Under the pieces are notes generated by a model. The model was not told the origin of the DNA, did not search any database, and saw nothing but the letters and a program-made list of their open reading frames with translations. DNA of 64,000 nucleotides from Xylogone sp. PMI_703. Taxonomy: Eukaryota > Ascomycota > Leotiomycetes. The stretch is from the NCBI GenBank assembly GCA_021399445.1, contig JAJTUQ010000003.1, forward strand, positions 6,448,001 to 6,512,000. The letters run 5' to 3'. Made by a program: the position numbers and the translations under genes. This document shows positions 42,675-55,000 of this stretch, piece by piece; position 1 is the first letter of the stretch, and the number at the start of each line of letters is the position of its first letter.

Positions 42675-44661
42675 ATGCTGTTCAAGCGCTCAGAGATTCC
42701 TCAAAGTGCCAAGTCAACTCCTGGAGAGTCGTCAGATGGGGGTACCACTCAGGCCAATGAGACTATTCAAAATAATGCGGCAAAGAGTGATCTGGTTCAG
42801 CCTGAGGAGAGCCATCATGAATTATCTCCTACAAAACTTACTCTTTTATTGATCTCCGTTTTTACCAGCATGTTCCTGGTTTCTCTGGACAGAACCATTA
42901 TCACAACGGTACGTGTACGGCAAAATGATGGATGCCAGTACCCGAATAGCTGCCCTTACTGCAATGTACAAATAAGAAGGCATATGCTAACTTATCTTTG
43001 CTAGGCCATACCTCGAATCACCGATGAATTCAACTCTCTTCCTGATGTTGGCTGGTATGGCAGCGCATATTTGTTGACATGCTGCTCCTTCCAGCTTTTA
43101 TTTGGGAAGCTGTATACGTTCTACTCAATAAAGACTACTTTTCTTGGCAGCATCTTATTATTCGAGATCGCCTCCGCCATCTGTGGAGCTGCGCCCAGCT
43201 CAACCGTCTTCATCGTTGGAAGAGCGATCTCTGGAATTGGTGCTGCTGGTATCTTCGGTGGCACAGTGAGTTTACAAATTCTATATCTCTTATATACCGT
43301 ATCTGATACTTGTTACTAGATTGTGTGTATTATTTATGCTGTACCTCTGGAAAAGCGACCAAGGTATCAAGGTGCTTTCGGAGCTCTCTTTGGCCTGTCT
43401 TCAATCATTGGCCCCCTGGTTGGAGGCGCATTTACCTCGAATGTAACTTGGAGATGGTGCTTTTATATCAACCTTCCTATTGGCGGCGTGGCAATGGTTA
43501 TCATTCTTTTCTGTCTCAGCATGCCCAGTATGGATACAGCTAATCTCCACTGGAGGGAGAAGCTTTCGCAACTTGATGCCTTTGGGACCCTGTCCATAAT
43601 ACCTGGGGTAGTCTGCCTTCTATTAGCTCTTCAGTGGGGTGGCCAGACCTATTCTGTAAGTTGCGTATCACCTTAGCTACCTGGTATATGTACTGATAGT
43701 CTCAGTGGAGTAATTGGCGTATCATATTACTATTGATACTAATGGCAGTTTTGCTTATTACTTTCGTTGCAGTCCAAATATTGCTCCCTAAGACAGCCAC
43801 AATCCCGCCACGCATCGTTAAACAGCGTAGTATTATTGCGAGTATTTGGGCAATTGTTTGCATTGGTTCCTCGCAATATATATTTGGTACGGAAATAATA
43901 TAAATAGGTATACATTGCGGCTAATTTTCGATACAGTATACTATCTCCCGATTTGGTTTCAATCCATAACGGGTGTCTCCCCTGTGCAATCTGGCATTCG
44001 ACTCTTGCCTACAATGTTGTCAATGGTCCTGGCGGTGATTGGTGCTGGATTTCTGACTCAAAAGCTTGGATATTATACACCATTTGCAATCAGTGGATCT
44101 TGCCTTATGTCCATCGGTGCCGGCCTTCTCACCACTCTTAAGGTTGATACAAGCAGTGGAAAATGGATCGGATATCAAATTATATATGGCTTCGGAATGG
44201 GACTGTGTTTCCAAGCACCAAATCTTGCAGCCCAGACAGTTTTGCCGAACAAAGATGTACCTGTCGGGTCATCCCTGATATTGTTCTGCCAGCTACTTGG
44301 TGGCACGGTATTCGTCTCCGTGGGACAGAACGTGCTGGACAATCAGCTTGCACAGAGGCTTTCAAGGTTCCCTGGGTATAATTCGAGCCTCATAACATCT
44401 GGTGGAGCTACGTCATTAATCGACTCTCTTTCTGCTAACCTGAGAGAAACTGCCCTCGTGGCCTATAATGAGGCATTACAGAAGGTGTTCCAGATCGGAC
44501 TTATTGTATCCTGCCTTAGCATATTTGGTAGCGCCATGTTGGAGTGGAAAAGCATTAAAAAACAGGCAACAAGTGTTGCGATCGAAAATAACAGCCAAGA
44601 TGAAGAGAAACAAGCTCAAGTCGATGATGGGATGAAGTCAAACTCCGAGACTATGGTCTAA
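42675..44661 (+). CDS. MFS drug/toxin efflux transporter (DHA14 type)
   Basis: Five exons (introns 42909-43004, 43266-43319, 43656-43705, 43887-43936) give 578 residues. A long polar N-terminus precedes about 14 helices. Family motifs are [16 protein letters not shown] (first helix), [25 protein letters not shown] (motif B region), and [25 protein letters not shown] (motif C and following, typical of DHA14 pumps). The C-terminus is polar and acidic. Members export toxins and secondary metabolites or confer drug resistance. It is divergent from a Zn2Cys6 regulator and convergent with the Gfo/Idh/MocA gene. It is 16 kb from the RiPP genes and lacks their promoter motif, so a link to that product is unsupported. 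Confidence 0.9.
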
Positions 44662-44898
44662 GACGGAGAGGAAGTTCATCAGAATGACGGTAGATGGAAT
44701 GAAGAGAGTCAAGTTTGCATATAGGCGTAACAGCAGCTGAATGGTATGCGGGATCTATGATTCACCTAAATTCCATTCGCAATTTATAATAAGTAAAATG
44801 TATTATTAGTTGTAGATTATACACACTCATGAGATCTCTCTATTTTCCTGCTTTTTTATAAAATATATGCAATCTAGAATAATCAGCAGGTATAATCT

Positions 44899-46005
44899 CT
44901 AAAGCACCACAGTTCGTCTCTCATCATTACTTCTTCGGACGGCATCAATAATCCGATGGATAGATAAGGCATGATCAAAATCTGGCCAGGTATCATTGTC
45001 TCCTCTGAGGTACGCATCCCATAATCTATTAACTGCAACTTGTCCCGGCTCATCTTCTTTGATATCTTCTTTGGTGACGCCTTCGTTGTCCTTGACAGTG
45101 ACTTCCCAGGAGAAAGGTGTGGCAATCCATGGAATTAGAACCGGCGCACGAATATCAATTTCACCCTTTTCGCCTAGTATAAGCCATCTCGCACCACCAG
45201 AACTAGGCCCACCATGCATGTGGATACTGATGACTCCCCCAGAGATGAGTTCTGCTTGTACCATGACTTGATCGGGAGCGGAGATCTTGACCCCCTTTTC
45301 CAGGATCTCCCCACTCTCTGCATCAACAATATCAGTTTCCGGGCGCATTGTTCTCACCAGACTATTGAGACTCTTCAGTGGTCCGATAACTTGAGTGGCG
45401 CATTCAAGGAAGTGTGCCAGTTGAACATCCAACATCGTCGCACCAGAATCTTTGTCAAGGCTATATTTCAACCCTGTCTTCACTGGACCTGGGCCACCAG
45501 TTGGAAGGCCTCCCACTACAGAGCTACTGAGTACTTTTCCTATACGGCCGCTTCGAACAATCTCTGCTACTCGTTGAATCACTTTAGCAAAGCGCCCTTG
45601 CATGCCTACCGCGGTTCGGATTCCTTTTGCTCGTGCAGCCTCGACGAGTTCACGGCTTTTATCCGCAGAAACATCAATCGGCCATTCCACAAATATATCC
45701 TTTCCAGTAGCAATGCAAGGAAGCATGATGTTCCGATGTAAAGGTGCTGGGACACCAACAACAACGAGATCTACCTCCTCGTCTTTACTGAGTTCCTCTG
45801 GACTGCCGTACGCACGCACGGAGCTCGGGAGAGAGCACTGAGCAATGGCTGCTTCAGCAGCTCTTTTAGAACTGCTTAGAACCCCAACTATGGAGATATT
45901 TGATTTACTCAGAAGGTATGGTAGATGGACGTTGTTGACCCACCCGTAACCGCTTGGCTTGGAACTGAGGCCGGCGAGGGCCACTCGAATGGTTTTTGCG
46001 GACAT
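44899..46005 (-). CDS. Gfo/Idh/MocA-family oxidoreductase (Gal80-like)
   Basis: A single-exon protein of 368 residues. I start at the ATG before SAKTIRVALAGLSSKPSGYG; an upstream ATG at 46044 would add a Phe run encoded by a poly-A tract, which looks like leader. The N-terminal Rossmann fold contains the GLSSKPSGYGWV variant of the dinucleotide loop, DLVVVGVPAPLH and DIFVEWPI, where the usual EKP motif reads EWP. WP in place of KP is typical of the Gal80-like and related fungal dehydrogenase subgroup, so catalysis may be lost or altered. The second half is the alpha/beta substrate domain (DVQLAHFLECATQVIG). It may act on a sugar, or sense one as a regulator. Confidence 0.85.
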   Translation of the reverse strand: MSAKTIRVALAGLSSKPSGYGWVNNVHLPYLLSKSNISIVGVLSSSKRAAEAAIAQCSLPSSVRAYGSPEELSKDEEVDLVVVGVPAPLHRNIMLPCIATGKDIFVEWPIDVSADKSRELVEAARAKGIRTAVGMQGRFAKVIQRVAEIVRSGRIGKVLSSSVVGGLPTGGPGPVKTGLKYSLDKDSGATMLDVQLAHFLECATQVIGPLKSLNSLVRTMRPETDIVDAESGEILEKGVKISAPDQVMVQAELISGGVISIHMHGGPSSGGARWLILGEKGEIDIRAPVLIPWIATPFSWEVTVKDNEGVTKEDIKEDEPGQVAVNRLWDAYLRGDNDTWPDFDHALSIHRIIDAVRRSNDERRTVVL

Positions 46006-48675
46006 TATGGAATAAATTTGAAAGAAAAAAAAAAAATTTTGCAACTTCGGGTATCTTTTCTTGCAGTACCATAAACTTAGAATATGTATCTATATGTACC
46101 TTGAGGTGTTGAATGATAATATGGTACGCTAGCAAGTCCGCTTTTATCTCCGACCCCTTGTGCATATGATCTGAATAAGTAAAGGAGACTGCCTCTCATA
46201 CCGCTTGGAGACATTGAAAATTCGAACAGTCCCATAATTCTCTACCAGTTACAGTCAGCCACTAATAGGTTGGGGCGTAAGGTTGCATGTCGCATTCTAT
46301 CCGAAGTAAAATACGTGAGGCATCACGTGAAATGCACTGAAGTGAACACATTTAACTGATGAGCAAAGTATGATATATATATCATATAGAATGACATAAC
46401 TCTCCAAACTGCTCTCCATAGCACTCTAGAAAGGCGCTGTACTCCCTGGCTAGGCTTGCCGTTAAAGGGGTAGAAGTTGTACCTGATAGTCACGTGATAT
46501 GTGCACTACCACACCAACTCCGTGGGATTCCAGCTGTAGATCTTTTTCAGAGTTACTGTATGATACGCAAGTGACTGGATGCTGGCAAGGACACAATGCA
46601 CTGATTACTTTACTTTGAAGGGAAAATGAAGAAGGTTGGCCACATGGTAGAGTGCCGACTCATCCCCACAATGCGATGCGCCTCATCACTCCTCCCTACA
46701 CGGTTCCAGAAACCGGTGGAGACCTCTCCACCTACGCCTACGTACAACGGGAAGACAACTCCTGAGGTTCGATCAGCCTGCTAGACAACTTGCGCGGTTT
46801 CACTCTTTCATCTTGGCCATATTATTAATAGTAACTGACGGAGCATCCTAAGAAGCAAATTCTTTCGCGGCAGTAGTCGGTCAGCTTACGGAGGGCAGCG
46901 GAGATGAATCAGGAATCTAAGCCCGCCCGAGAATTATGGTTGGTTGGCCCAGGCTCTTCATGGTAAACACCGCGCTGAACGTCCAAGCAAAGTCTGAGCG
47001 CTGCTGGGGAAACTGCGTACACAGTAGTAGAGCGACGCGCTGCATTTCCGTAGGCTACATCATCAAATAATGTGGTCTAGAGACACGGCACTATGAAGAA
47101 GAGGCCTGGGGAAGACTGAGGCGTTGCGCTTCCCTCATATCAGGAAGAAGTTGATGCGATCGGATCCATCAATTCGCTGGCTACGATGAACTTTGACAAT
47201 AGCTCCGCCAAAAGTGGCACAGCCTACGCTTCATGCAGTGAGGACCAGAAGAAGAATAGCAACAATGAGTGCTGGTCTGGCACGCTGCTTCGTCCAGCTG
47301 GAGCACACGCCTGATTTCGAGGTTACGCACCGACACAAGAGACGGCAACAATTTCAAATCGCCTCGTGCGCCTTCTCGTCGTGCACATTATTAGGTAGAG
47401 ACTAGTGTGAGGAGAAGCGCTGTTAGCAACATATTCCCAACGGTCATATTGCTCAGTCGAGATCTCTCAGTTCTATATTTTCACCTGTTGCTTTGCAGAG
47501 GAGGAATCAATCCGGGCTAAAAATCTCAAGTGGTGCTGTACGAAGGATATGGTTTGAGTAGCAGATTCCGGGATGGACCGGTCCATAATTGTATTATGAT
47601 GGAAAAGTACCGACTCGTCAGTTGAGGCATCGAGGGGTTCATTGCATTCGATAGAATCTCATGGCACGGCACGGCATTACTGTGCAGCCACTGTAGGGAG
47701 TGCGACTCTCGATCGCCATCTAGTCCCAGGAGCACGGGAAGTACGACGTATTCGTCTCAGCACATTCTGGGGGATCTGCCCACTGCTCTCCACCAGGCCA
47801 TCGTTTGCGGGGTCTGGCCTCTCCTGCCAAGCTACGGGAAATTCTCAGTCCCTCCCCAACCAGCCCGTGAAGGTGACATGCTACGGAGACGATGCGAAAG
47901 CCACAGGAACAGGTTCACTCCGATACCAGTCATCACTTCTAGAGGTCGTTACGAGAAGCCTTGGGTAGGACAAAGTTATTGCGCTCTGGCATCTTCATCC
48001 TCAGGGCGCCATCAGTAGACCCCTTTCGCACGATCACAGTTCTGGGAAATTGGTTCGGCCAACCACTTGTGACTGTGGCGCTCCGCTGGCTTTGCGCCAG
48101 GTCAATAGCCCCCTTGTTCCAATCTTTTTGGAGCAAGTGGTCCGGCATTTGACTCGACTCATAGGCTCGCCCGTCTGTTGGAAGTTCTGCGCTTTGACTG
48201 AGGATGACACTGACCCTGACGGGATCAGTCTTCATCCAGCCGTCTTTCCCCGGAGACGCACTAAAGGATGTCTTTCTGTCCTTGTCCTGGAAGTGCCGAT
48301 TTCTTCCATTATCTATTCGTTCGGATTCCGGAAGCCAGGTTCAGATGTTGCTGAAAGTGGCTCTTCGCAGCAGCCACTGAAGCTACTCTATCTTACCCCG
48401 TATTTTTGAGAGAACCTTTTAACTATCGGCACGAACCCCCAATATGCGGCGTCAACTAGTTCATCGACTTTGATTCACTAAACTAAGGTGCTCCAAAAGT
48501 ATGGGGTAGTGCTGGAAATACAAGTACTAGAGGGTTCCACCCTGTGGAGCTGGGTTCCTCTAAATCAACCCCGATCGACACATCTCACCAAGATCAGATT
48601 ATATCGATACTCACCTCTTTGGTGATTATCACTTTTCCACCCCGAGAGCCGTTACGGCTCTCATGAGCTGTAAAG
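46006..48675. other. Intergenic region, 2.7 kb
   Basis: No recognisable gene on either strand. From 46.5 to 48.4 kb the composition is more GC-rich than other intergenic DNA and frames of 60-119 codons overlap, but none shows a motif or a convincing exon chain. CACGTGA(A/T) sequences occur near 46325 and 46492. It could hold a decayed gene. Confidence 0.45.
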
Positions 48676-50184
48676 ATGGCTGATGATGGCCAAGTTAGCA
48701 ACAAGTCGTATCAACAGTCACTGATCGTTGCAACAACCGTGACAACTGCGTTTGGAGGTGGGTTTGGATCCTGCAGTTTATCTGCGTCGATAGGAAATCA
48801 CTGAAAGGATCATATTGTTGCAGGCATTGCCACCATCCTGCGTACTTTGGGACGATGTCTTATTGTTAGAAAAATGGGCTGGGACGACTGGCTAATGATG
48901 TTTGGCACTGTAAGATAGCCATTGGGAGTCAAATTCATTTCGTGCTAAACTGACTAAAATCTGATAGATTCTCACTTTCGGATATCTTTTTGAGATCTTA
49001 TATGGCATACGGTTTGGCATAGGCCACCATGATAGTAACCTCGACCCTAAAAACTTCGAGCCTCTTTTAGTGGTATCAATCCCCCTCCATACGGGCATAA
49101 ATGTTCGCATCGAGACTGGAAGCTGATCCAAATTAGATCTTCTTTGCCACTGAGATAACCTACGCCTTGATCGTCGTCGTTATCAAGCTATCCATTCTCT
49201 TTTTCTATCTCAGACTCGGTCAGTCTTTGCCAACCACAACAAGAACCAGTTATACTTACCCAAATAATAGTATCCGTAGAGGGGTTTTTCCGGACCGCTG
49301 TTAAAGTCACCATCTGTATCCTGATTATCTCTGCCATCCAGGCCGAAATTGTCACGCTTACACAATGTATTCCTTTTCACAAGATCTACGACGCAACCGG
49401 AACTGTGAAAGGGAAATGTATCAATACAACCGCATATTTCTATTGTACGTCTGACCTTCTCCTTAATTTGGTAAAATGATTGGCATAGTAGTCATAGGAG
49501 TTATAGTTAATAACGGCCTATAGTCCTTGCATCGTCCAATGTTGTCATAGACATCTGGATCTTAGTTCTACCAATCAAAACACTATCGAATATCAAACGA
49601 CCTAAGAGGGAGAAAATGATCCTGTATGCGGTATTTGGTGCTGGTATATTCTCTTGCATATCTGGGTAAGGCTTCAGCTGGTTCCTCGCAGCAGGTTTAG
49701 TTTTTGCTAGAACGTTGACTGACAATGGGTGACCTCCAGGATCGTTCGCCTCTATACGATCGGAAAATTCACTAAGTCGAAAGATCCATTTTATGATGCG
49801 ATCCCAATCAATATCTGGTCCTTCATCGAAATCAACGCAGGTATCGTCTGCGCTTCGGTTCCCGCCATGAAGCCCCTATTCACATCAACCAAACACTCGA
49901 TCCACACACACTCAGGCACGCCATATTCCCAGCGCTATCGCACCCACAATAGTATTCCTTTGAGCGGGACGGAGCCGCGACCACAGTTGGGAGACAGGGC
50001 AGAAGCACATGGGTACTCAATCGAGACTGGAGGGCGCACGGGAAGCCAGGAGCGGATCGTGCAGACGGGGATCGAATACGAACGGGAGTTCAGCGTGCAG
50101 GAACATTATATAGAGCTGACACCATCACAGAAGAAGAAGAAAGAGGAGGAAATAACGGTGGAGCTGACGGATTTGTCATCATGA
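48676..50184 (+). CDS. PTH11-like / rhodopsin-domain integral membrane protein
   Basis: Seven exons (introns 48758-48823, 48910-48967, 49073-49136, 49219-49270, 49445-49523, 49666-49739) give 371 residues. About seven helices carry motifs of this fungal family: RTLGRCLIVRKMGWDDWLM, ATEITYALIVVVIKLSILFFYLRL, a Cys-containing extracellular loop (TQCIPF...GKCINTTAYFY), NVVIDIWILVLPI, and NAGIVCASVPAMKPL at the end of the last helix. A long polar tail rich in Ser, Glu and Lys follows. Such proteins resemble G-protein-coupled receptors (Pth11 in the rice blast fungus) but most have no known ligand. The many introns explain why no single frame shows it. The start has AAAGATGG context. Confidence 0.87.
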
Positions 50185-52011
50185 CGATATTGTTTAATCC
50201 AGGTCCCTTTTGCCATGCGGTATTGCCCTCTTCGCCAGGGCCGTGTCATAATATTCTCTTACTCTTTAATGACTTCCGGACTGTGTATTCGCTGCTTATG
50301 TGTCATTGCACATAGAAAATTCCTCCGAGCTTGGTGTCTGGTCTGCTTCTTTTCTTTCACAGCGTTTAGGTTATGGTGCTGGGGACGCTTGGAACATGGT
50401 GTCGGAACGGTGTTGGGGTGCCAGTGGGGTTGTTAAGGTCCGGAAAACTTACTCGATATACACACAAAAATAGCAAGATAAAAATTGCGCTTTGCTTGGA
50501 GGGAGGTATATAGTTGGTTGATACCCTGCAATGCTCTTCCATATAATTGAAACGACATTTAACTCGTTGACTAAACTGAAGTAAAACGTACAATTAATTG
50601 TAGATATTTTCTCGCCTAAGCTGCGTTTAATTTACACATCCCGTCTCTGTTAAATGGTTGTAGAAGCGCATCTTATGTCGATTGATTTACCAGTTTTGAA
50701 ACAGAGTCTGATATCCCTTAGCTGACCGTCAGGGGGTTACACCCATCTAGGTTGCACCGCTGTTTCTATCGGGATATTTCCGACGATAACTGATATATCA
50801 CTTGTCAACTCCCAGGATGCCATGCATCTTCAACGGCTTTGATTTCTTATTTCATGCAACCAATAATTCTTGCCTTTTTCTTTTTCTACACGTGGGGCAC
50901 ACGTTTTTACCTCTTTGAAGCTTTTGAGGGCAGAGCAGCCACGCCGTAACATCCACAGGGCAAAGACGGACCGACCTATCTAAATTCCCCAATAATTTGG
51001 AAGATAGAATAGAAAGCTCTGGCGGCGATTCCAACGTTGAGGCGTTATAATTCATCACTTTGTTATAAGAGTATAATGATTGAATAACCAATCACCAACC
51101 GAGGTAGCTTTCGGTTATCCACATCAACCAATTGGTATTTAGCATAATAATTGTGCATTTGCATAACATCCACAATATGCACCTTCTCAGCTAAACACCG
51201 AACGACGCGATGGCACTCTGCGGACTTATCATATTAATATCATTGAAGATTCTAAGTCTGATAGAGATTAGTTTAAAGAGCCGATGAATTAGGAATGGGG
51301 GATCATGCTAGCTTAATAAGAATACATTACTTACAATTAATTGGCTCCCCATTTAAAAAATTTAGCCGGCATCTTGACATCTTCCATATCGATATCTTCC
51401 TCACAAATGCCAAAGCCAACGCCCCGGCAAAGAAACCGAAGAAACATGAAATAAGTGGGCAAAAAAATCAAACAATAAAGAAAAGTTAAAAAACATACAA
51501 CAGAGGGGATTCGCTGGTCGTCACCGACCCAACTACTAGACCTCCGATTTGAGGCTTATGTATGGCAGAGCGGACGGGATGCCCAGTTTTCCTCAATCTA
51601 TGGTCGTATGTGACATGTTGTAATTTAGAACAACTTATATAGAGCAAACCAGTAACGTTTATATCAAAAAAGAGGCTGAGATCCAGTATTGGAATTGATT
51701 TAATGTAATTTAATTTTTCGATAATAATTAAATTTAAGTTAAACTCAAAAATATGTTAATTTAAATTAAATTAAATTAGTAATTAATATGCTTAATTTTT
51801 TCCCCTAGTACTGCTGAGATCTAAGTAGAGATACTTGTAAATATTTTCTCGCACAGTCCGATATTTGACTTGAGGTAAAGGAGATATAGGAATTTTTGGA
51901 GACAAGTCTTGTAAAGAGTGGAGAGGCTAATATTAAAATACAAATGTAGAAGTAGATCATCCAATGAGAAGTGGATTTAAACTGGCCCTCATATAATAAC
52001 TCTGGCCTCTC
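50185..52011. other. Intergenic region with AT-rich island
   Basis: No gene supported. A 79-codon minus frame (50852-51091) ends with CPTCRKRKRQ and has two earlier Cys, but nothing else supports it. The island at 51690-51800 is almost pure A/T (repeated AATTTAAATTAAATTA-like blocks). Confidence 0.45.
51690..51800. repeat. AT-rich low-complexity tract
   Basis: About 110 bases of almost only A and T with repeated TTAAATTAAATTA and TAATTTAATTT blocks. It is simple sequence, possibly the core of a mutated repeat. Confidence 0.7.
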
Positions 52012-55000
52012 TCATAGCCTCCTCTTCCCCTTGGGCATCCTCACAATCCAATATAGAAATAATGCCGCCAAGATATTGAATGCAATATAACCCCACATAA
52101 TACCAAAATTCCGCCACCTAGTGGAATACTCAGAATTGATGGTAGCTAGGTATACATTGGTCTCCTTAATCTTGCAGAAATTGCACTCAGTTGTTGCGTT
52201 GGGTTCCAGTAGGTAGCCACCAGCTCTTGAGATATAGTTAGCCATGTATTCACCGCATGTCTGGCCGTCTGGTGGGCTGAAGGAGGTGAACTCGTTGCTT
52301 GCGCATGTCACCTCGACGTTGGCCAGTCCCGTTGATAGAATTGCCGAGACGAAATACGACAACGGTGAGACTCGATAGAGGAAGATCCAGAAACCAGGCA
52401 TCTGGGCTGGCGAAGCTAACACACCGCAGAAAAAGAAAATGAAGACAAAGAGGAAGTTAGCAATATTACCGCCCGCATCGGTCGAGCTTGCGAAGGAAAT
52501 ACACATATGCGCAAAAGTGGACACCCATATGAGAAACTGCCAAAACAGAAGCCACATAAGCGCCCCTCTCTCTGCGCCCTGGCCTGCAGCTTGAGCATTT
52601 TTATACAGGCCGACGGGGTAGTAGAACAAGGCCCACATAAAGACTGACCCTAGGGTATTCCAAGGGATCTCTGAGAGTATCTGGCTAAGCATGAAAATCT
52701 TCCAGGAGTATGTCTTAGCAGGACGTTCTCGAACCTCGTATAGAGAGCGCTGTGCAATGAAATTCGGCATCTGCTGATCAACCAGTTGTCCAACAATGCT
52801 GTTCATCTCAAAAATAGCGAACATCTGGTTCTGAAGCCCTTGTATGCTCAGAGGTGCGTTAAGGAAAACGAGCCCAATGAATAGACTAGTGAAGACACAA
52901 AGAGCAAGTTTGGAGTAAATATAAGAAGATGTCCTCCAGGACTGCTGGAAAACACGCTGCGTGACGACCATGAATTGTTGCCAGAAGGGTACGGCAAACT
53001 CACGGTATGAAGAAGGTTCAGACTCGCCCTCCCCGCGTTGCCCACTCATGCTCTTTAGGTGGGCCAATTCGTCATGTACGGTCTGATACTCCGGACTAGA
53101 ACGCCAGATGTGATGCCAGTCAGTTTTGGGGACGCTACCAGGAGCAGCACCAATGGCCTCGAGCATCCACTCAGATGGGTTAGTGTCAGATGGACAAGGT
53201 TTAGCACCATTGCGTTGGAAGTAATCTATGAGGGTCCTGGAGTTGTGACCAATTTCACCTATATAATCAAATATTCGCATGGATCAGCATATTTAAAAGT
53301 TTATATATGAAGTAGTTAAAGATTATAGGCAAGATATAGATATATGCTCACCAAAATAGACTGTCTTTCCGCCATCAGCAAGCAAGAGCAGACGATCAAA
53401 CCGTTGAAACAATACCGCAGAAGGCTGATGAATGGTACAAAGTATGGACTGACCAGCCTTCGCTAGCTTTTCCAACAAGTCCAGAATGGCCCAACTGGTT
53501 TGAGAGTCTAGGCCAGATGTAGGTTCATCCACGAAGAGTAGTAGCGGTGGTTTGGCAACTAATTCAACACCAATAGTTAAACGCTTGCGTTGCTCAATAT
53601 TTAGACCTTCACCTAGCACACCAACTATAGCGTCGGCGTAATCTTCCATATCCAACAGCTCGATAATTTCATCGACATAGGCCAGCTTTTGTGCTCTTGG
53701 GATATTGTCTTGCTGGCGAAGGAGAGCCGAAAATTTGAGAGCCTACATACAGTATAAATCAGTCTCTGCTATCTAGAAAAGTAGAACTAAAGCGGATATC
53801 TTGCAAAAGCTAGATCCGGCAGCTTCTTATACTTACTTCTCGAACAGTACATGCTTCGAGGTGCAAATCCTGTTGTTGAGCATAGCCGATTTTGCGTTGG
53901 AAGCTCTCATCACGCATCTTGCCGTCAATCAACATTTTGCCTGTGAGAATACCCACACCCACGCGACGATCAGCCAAACAATCTAAAAGAGTGGTTTTTC
54001 CGGCTCCAGAAACACCCATCAAAGCAGTGAGCGTGCCGGGCTTGACCCAGCCATCGACATGATCTAGAATACGCTTTGGTTTGCCTTTGATGTTGATATC
54101 ATAGCATACATTACTCCATTGAAACACGCTTTTAGACCCCTGAAAGCCCTCTTTCATGGCGAGTTTCTGCTTCTCTGTCCTTACTAGCGCACCTGGGACG
54201 GTGGTAGAGAGTGAAGCCTCGACGTCGTTATTACTCTTGTTAGAGAGCTTCGGCATGAAACCTCGACGAAAGACAAGTATCTCGCCCTTGGATCTCTTGG
54301 CTGTGATGTATTCACTTGAGATGAAGTAGATAAGATGATTGAAAATTACCATTGCGATAATGATGCCAACATTACGCCATTTGTGGCTATAGGAGTAACT
54401 ATATGCGGAATTGATATAGTCATCTCCGCTCACATATCGCTGGCCTGGGACTGCACCAACAGCATCACAAGCTATATGACTCCCGCCGAGGTCGGCATAA
54501 TCTGGAATATAAGCTGAGCAAGTGAAGTTACGGCCATGGTATTCGTTGACTATTAGCGATTCGTAGCCATAGGCTACTGGATTGAGATAATTGATCCACC
54601 GACACCAAGGTAACATGTAGTCAACTGGAACAACGAACCCTGTGAATATGAGCAGTGCAAGCATCATTATTGAGGCCGGTACCATGGCCTGTTGTTCTGT
54701 TCGTGATAGTGAGCCGCTATAATATGTTAGCACCTTTTCCGGACCATTATTCATATTCAAATGACATACATAAACCTAAAGATACCAGACATAGCCAAGA
54801 CAACAAGAAATACCACTAATAGGTAAAAGAAGAAGTTACCCGGTTGACGGTGAAGATTGGTCATGAAGTAGAACACTAAGTTGAAAGAAACTGTGCTAGC
54901 AATTTTCATGGGCAAATCGACTAGGACAGAAGCGTATGACTCGGCTGACGCGTGGTAAAAAGCATAACGAACCTGCTTTTCTACAATAAGCCTTTGAGCA

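Noticed and set aside
47193..48409. Series of overlapping 60-119 codon frames
   Set aside because: No motifs and no exon chain could be built; recorded only as intergenic with possible decayed coding content.
50852..51091. 79-codon minus frame ending in a CPTCRKRK motif, possible zinc protein
   Set aside because: Cys spacing fits no known finger and there is no supporting context.
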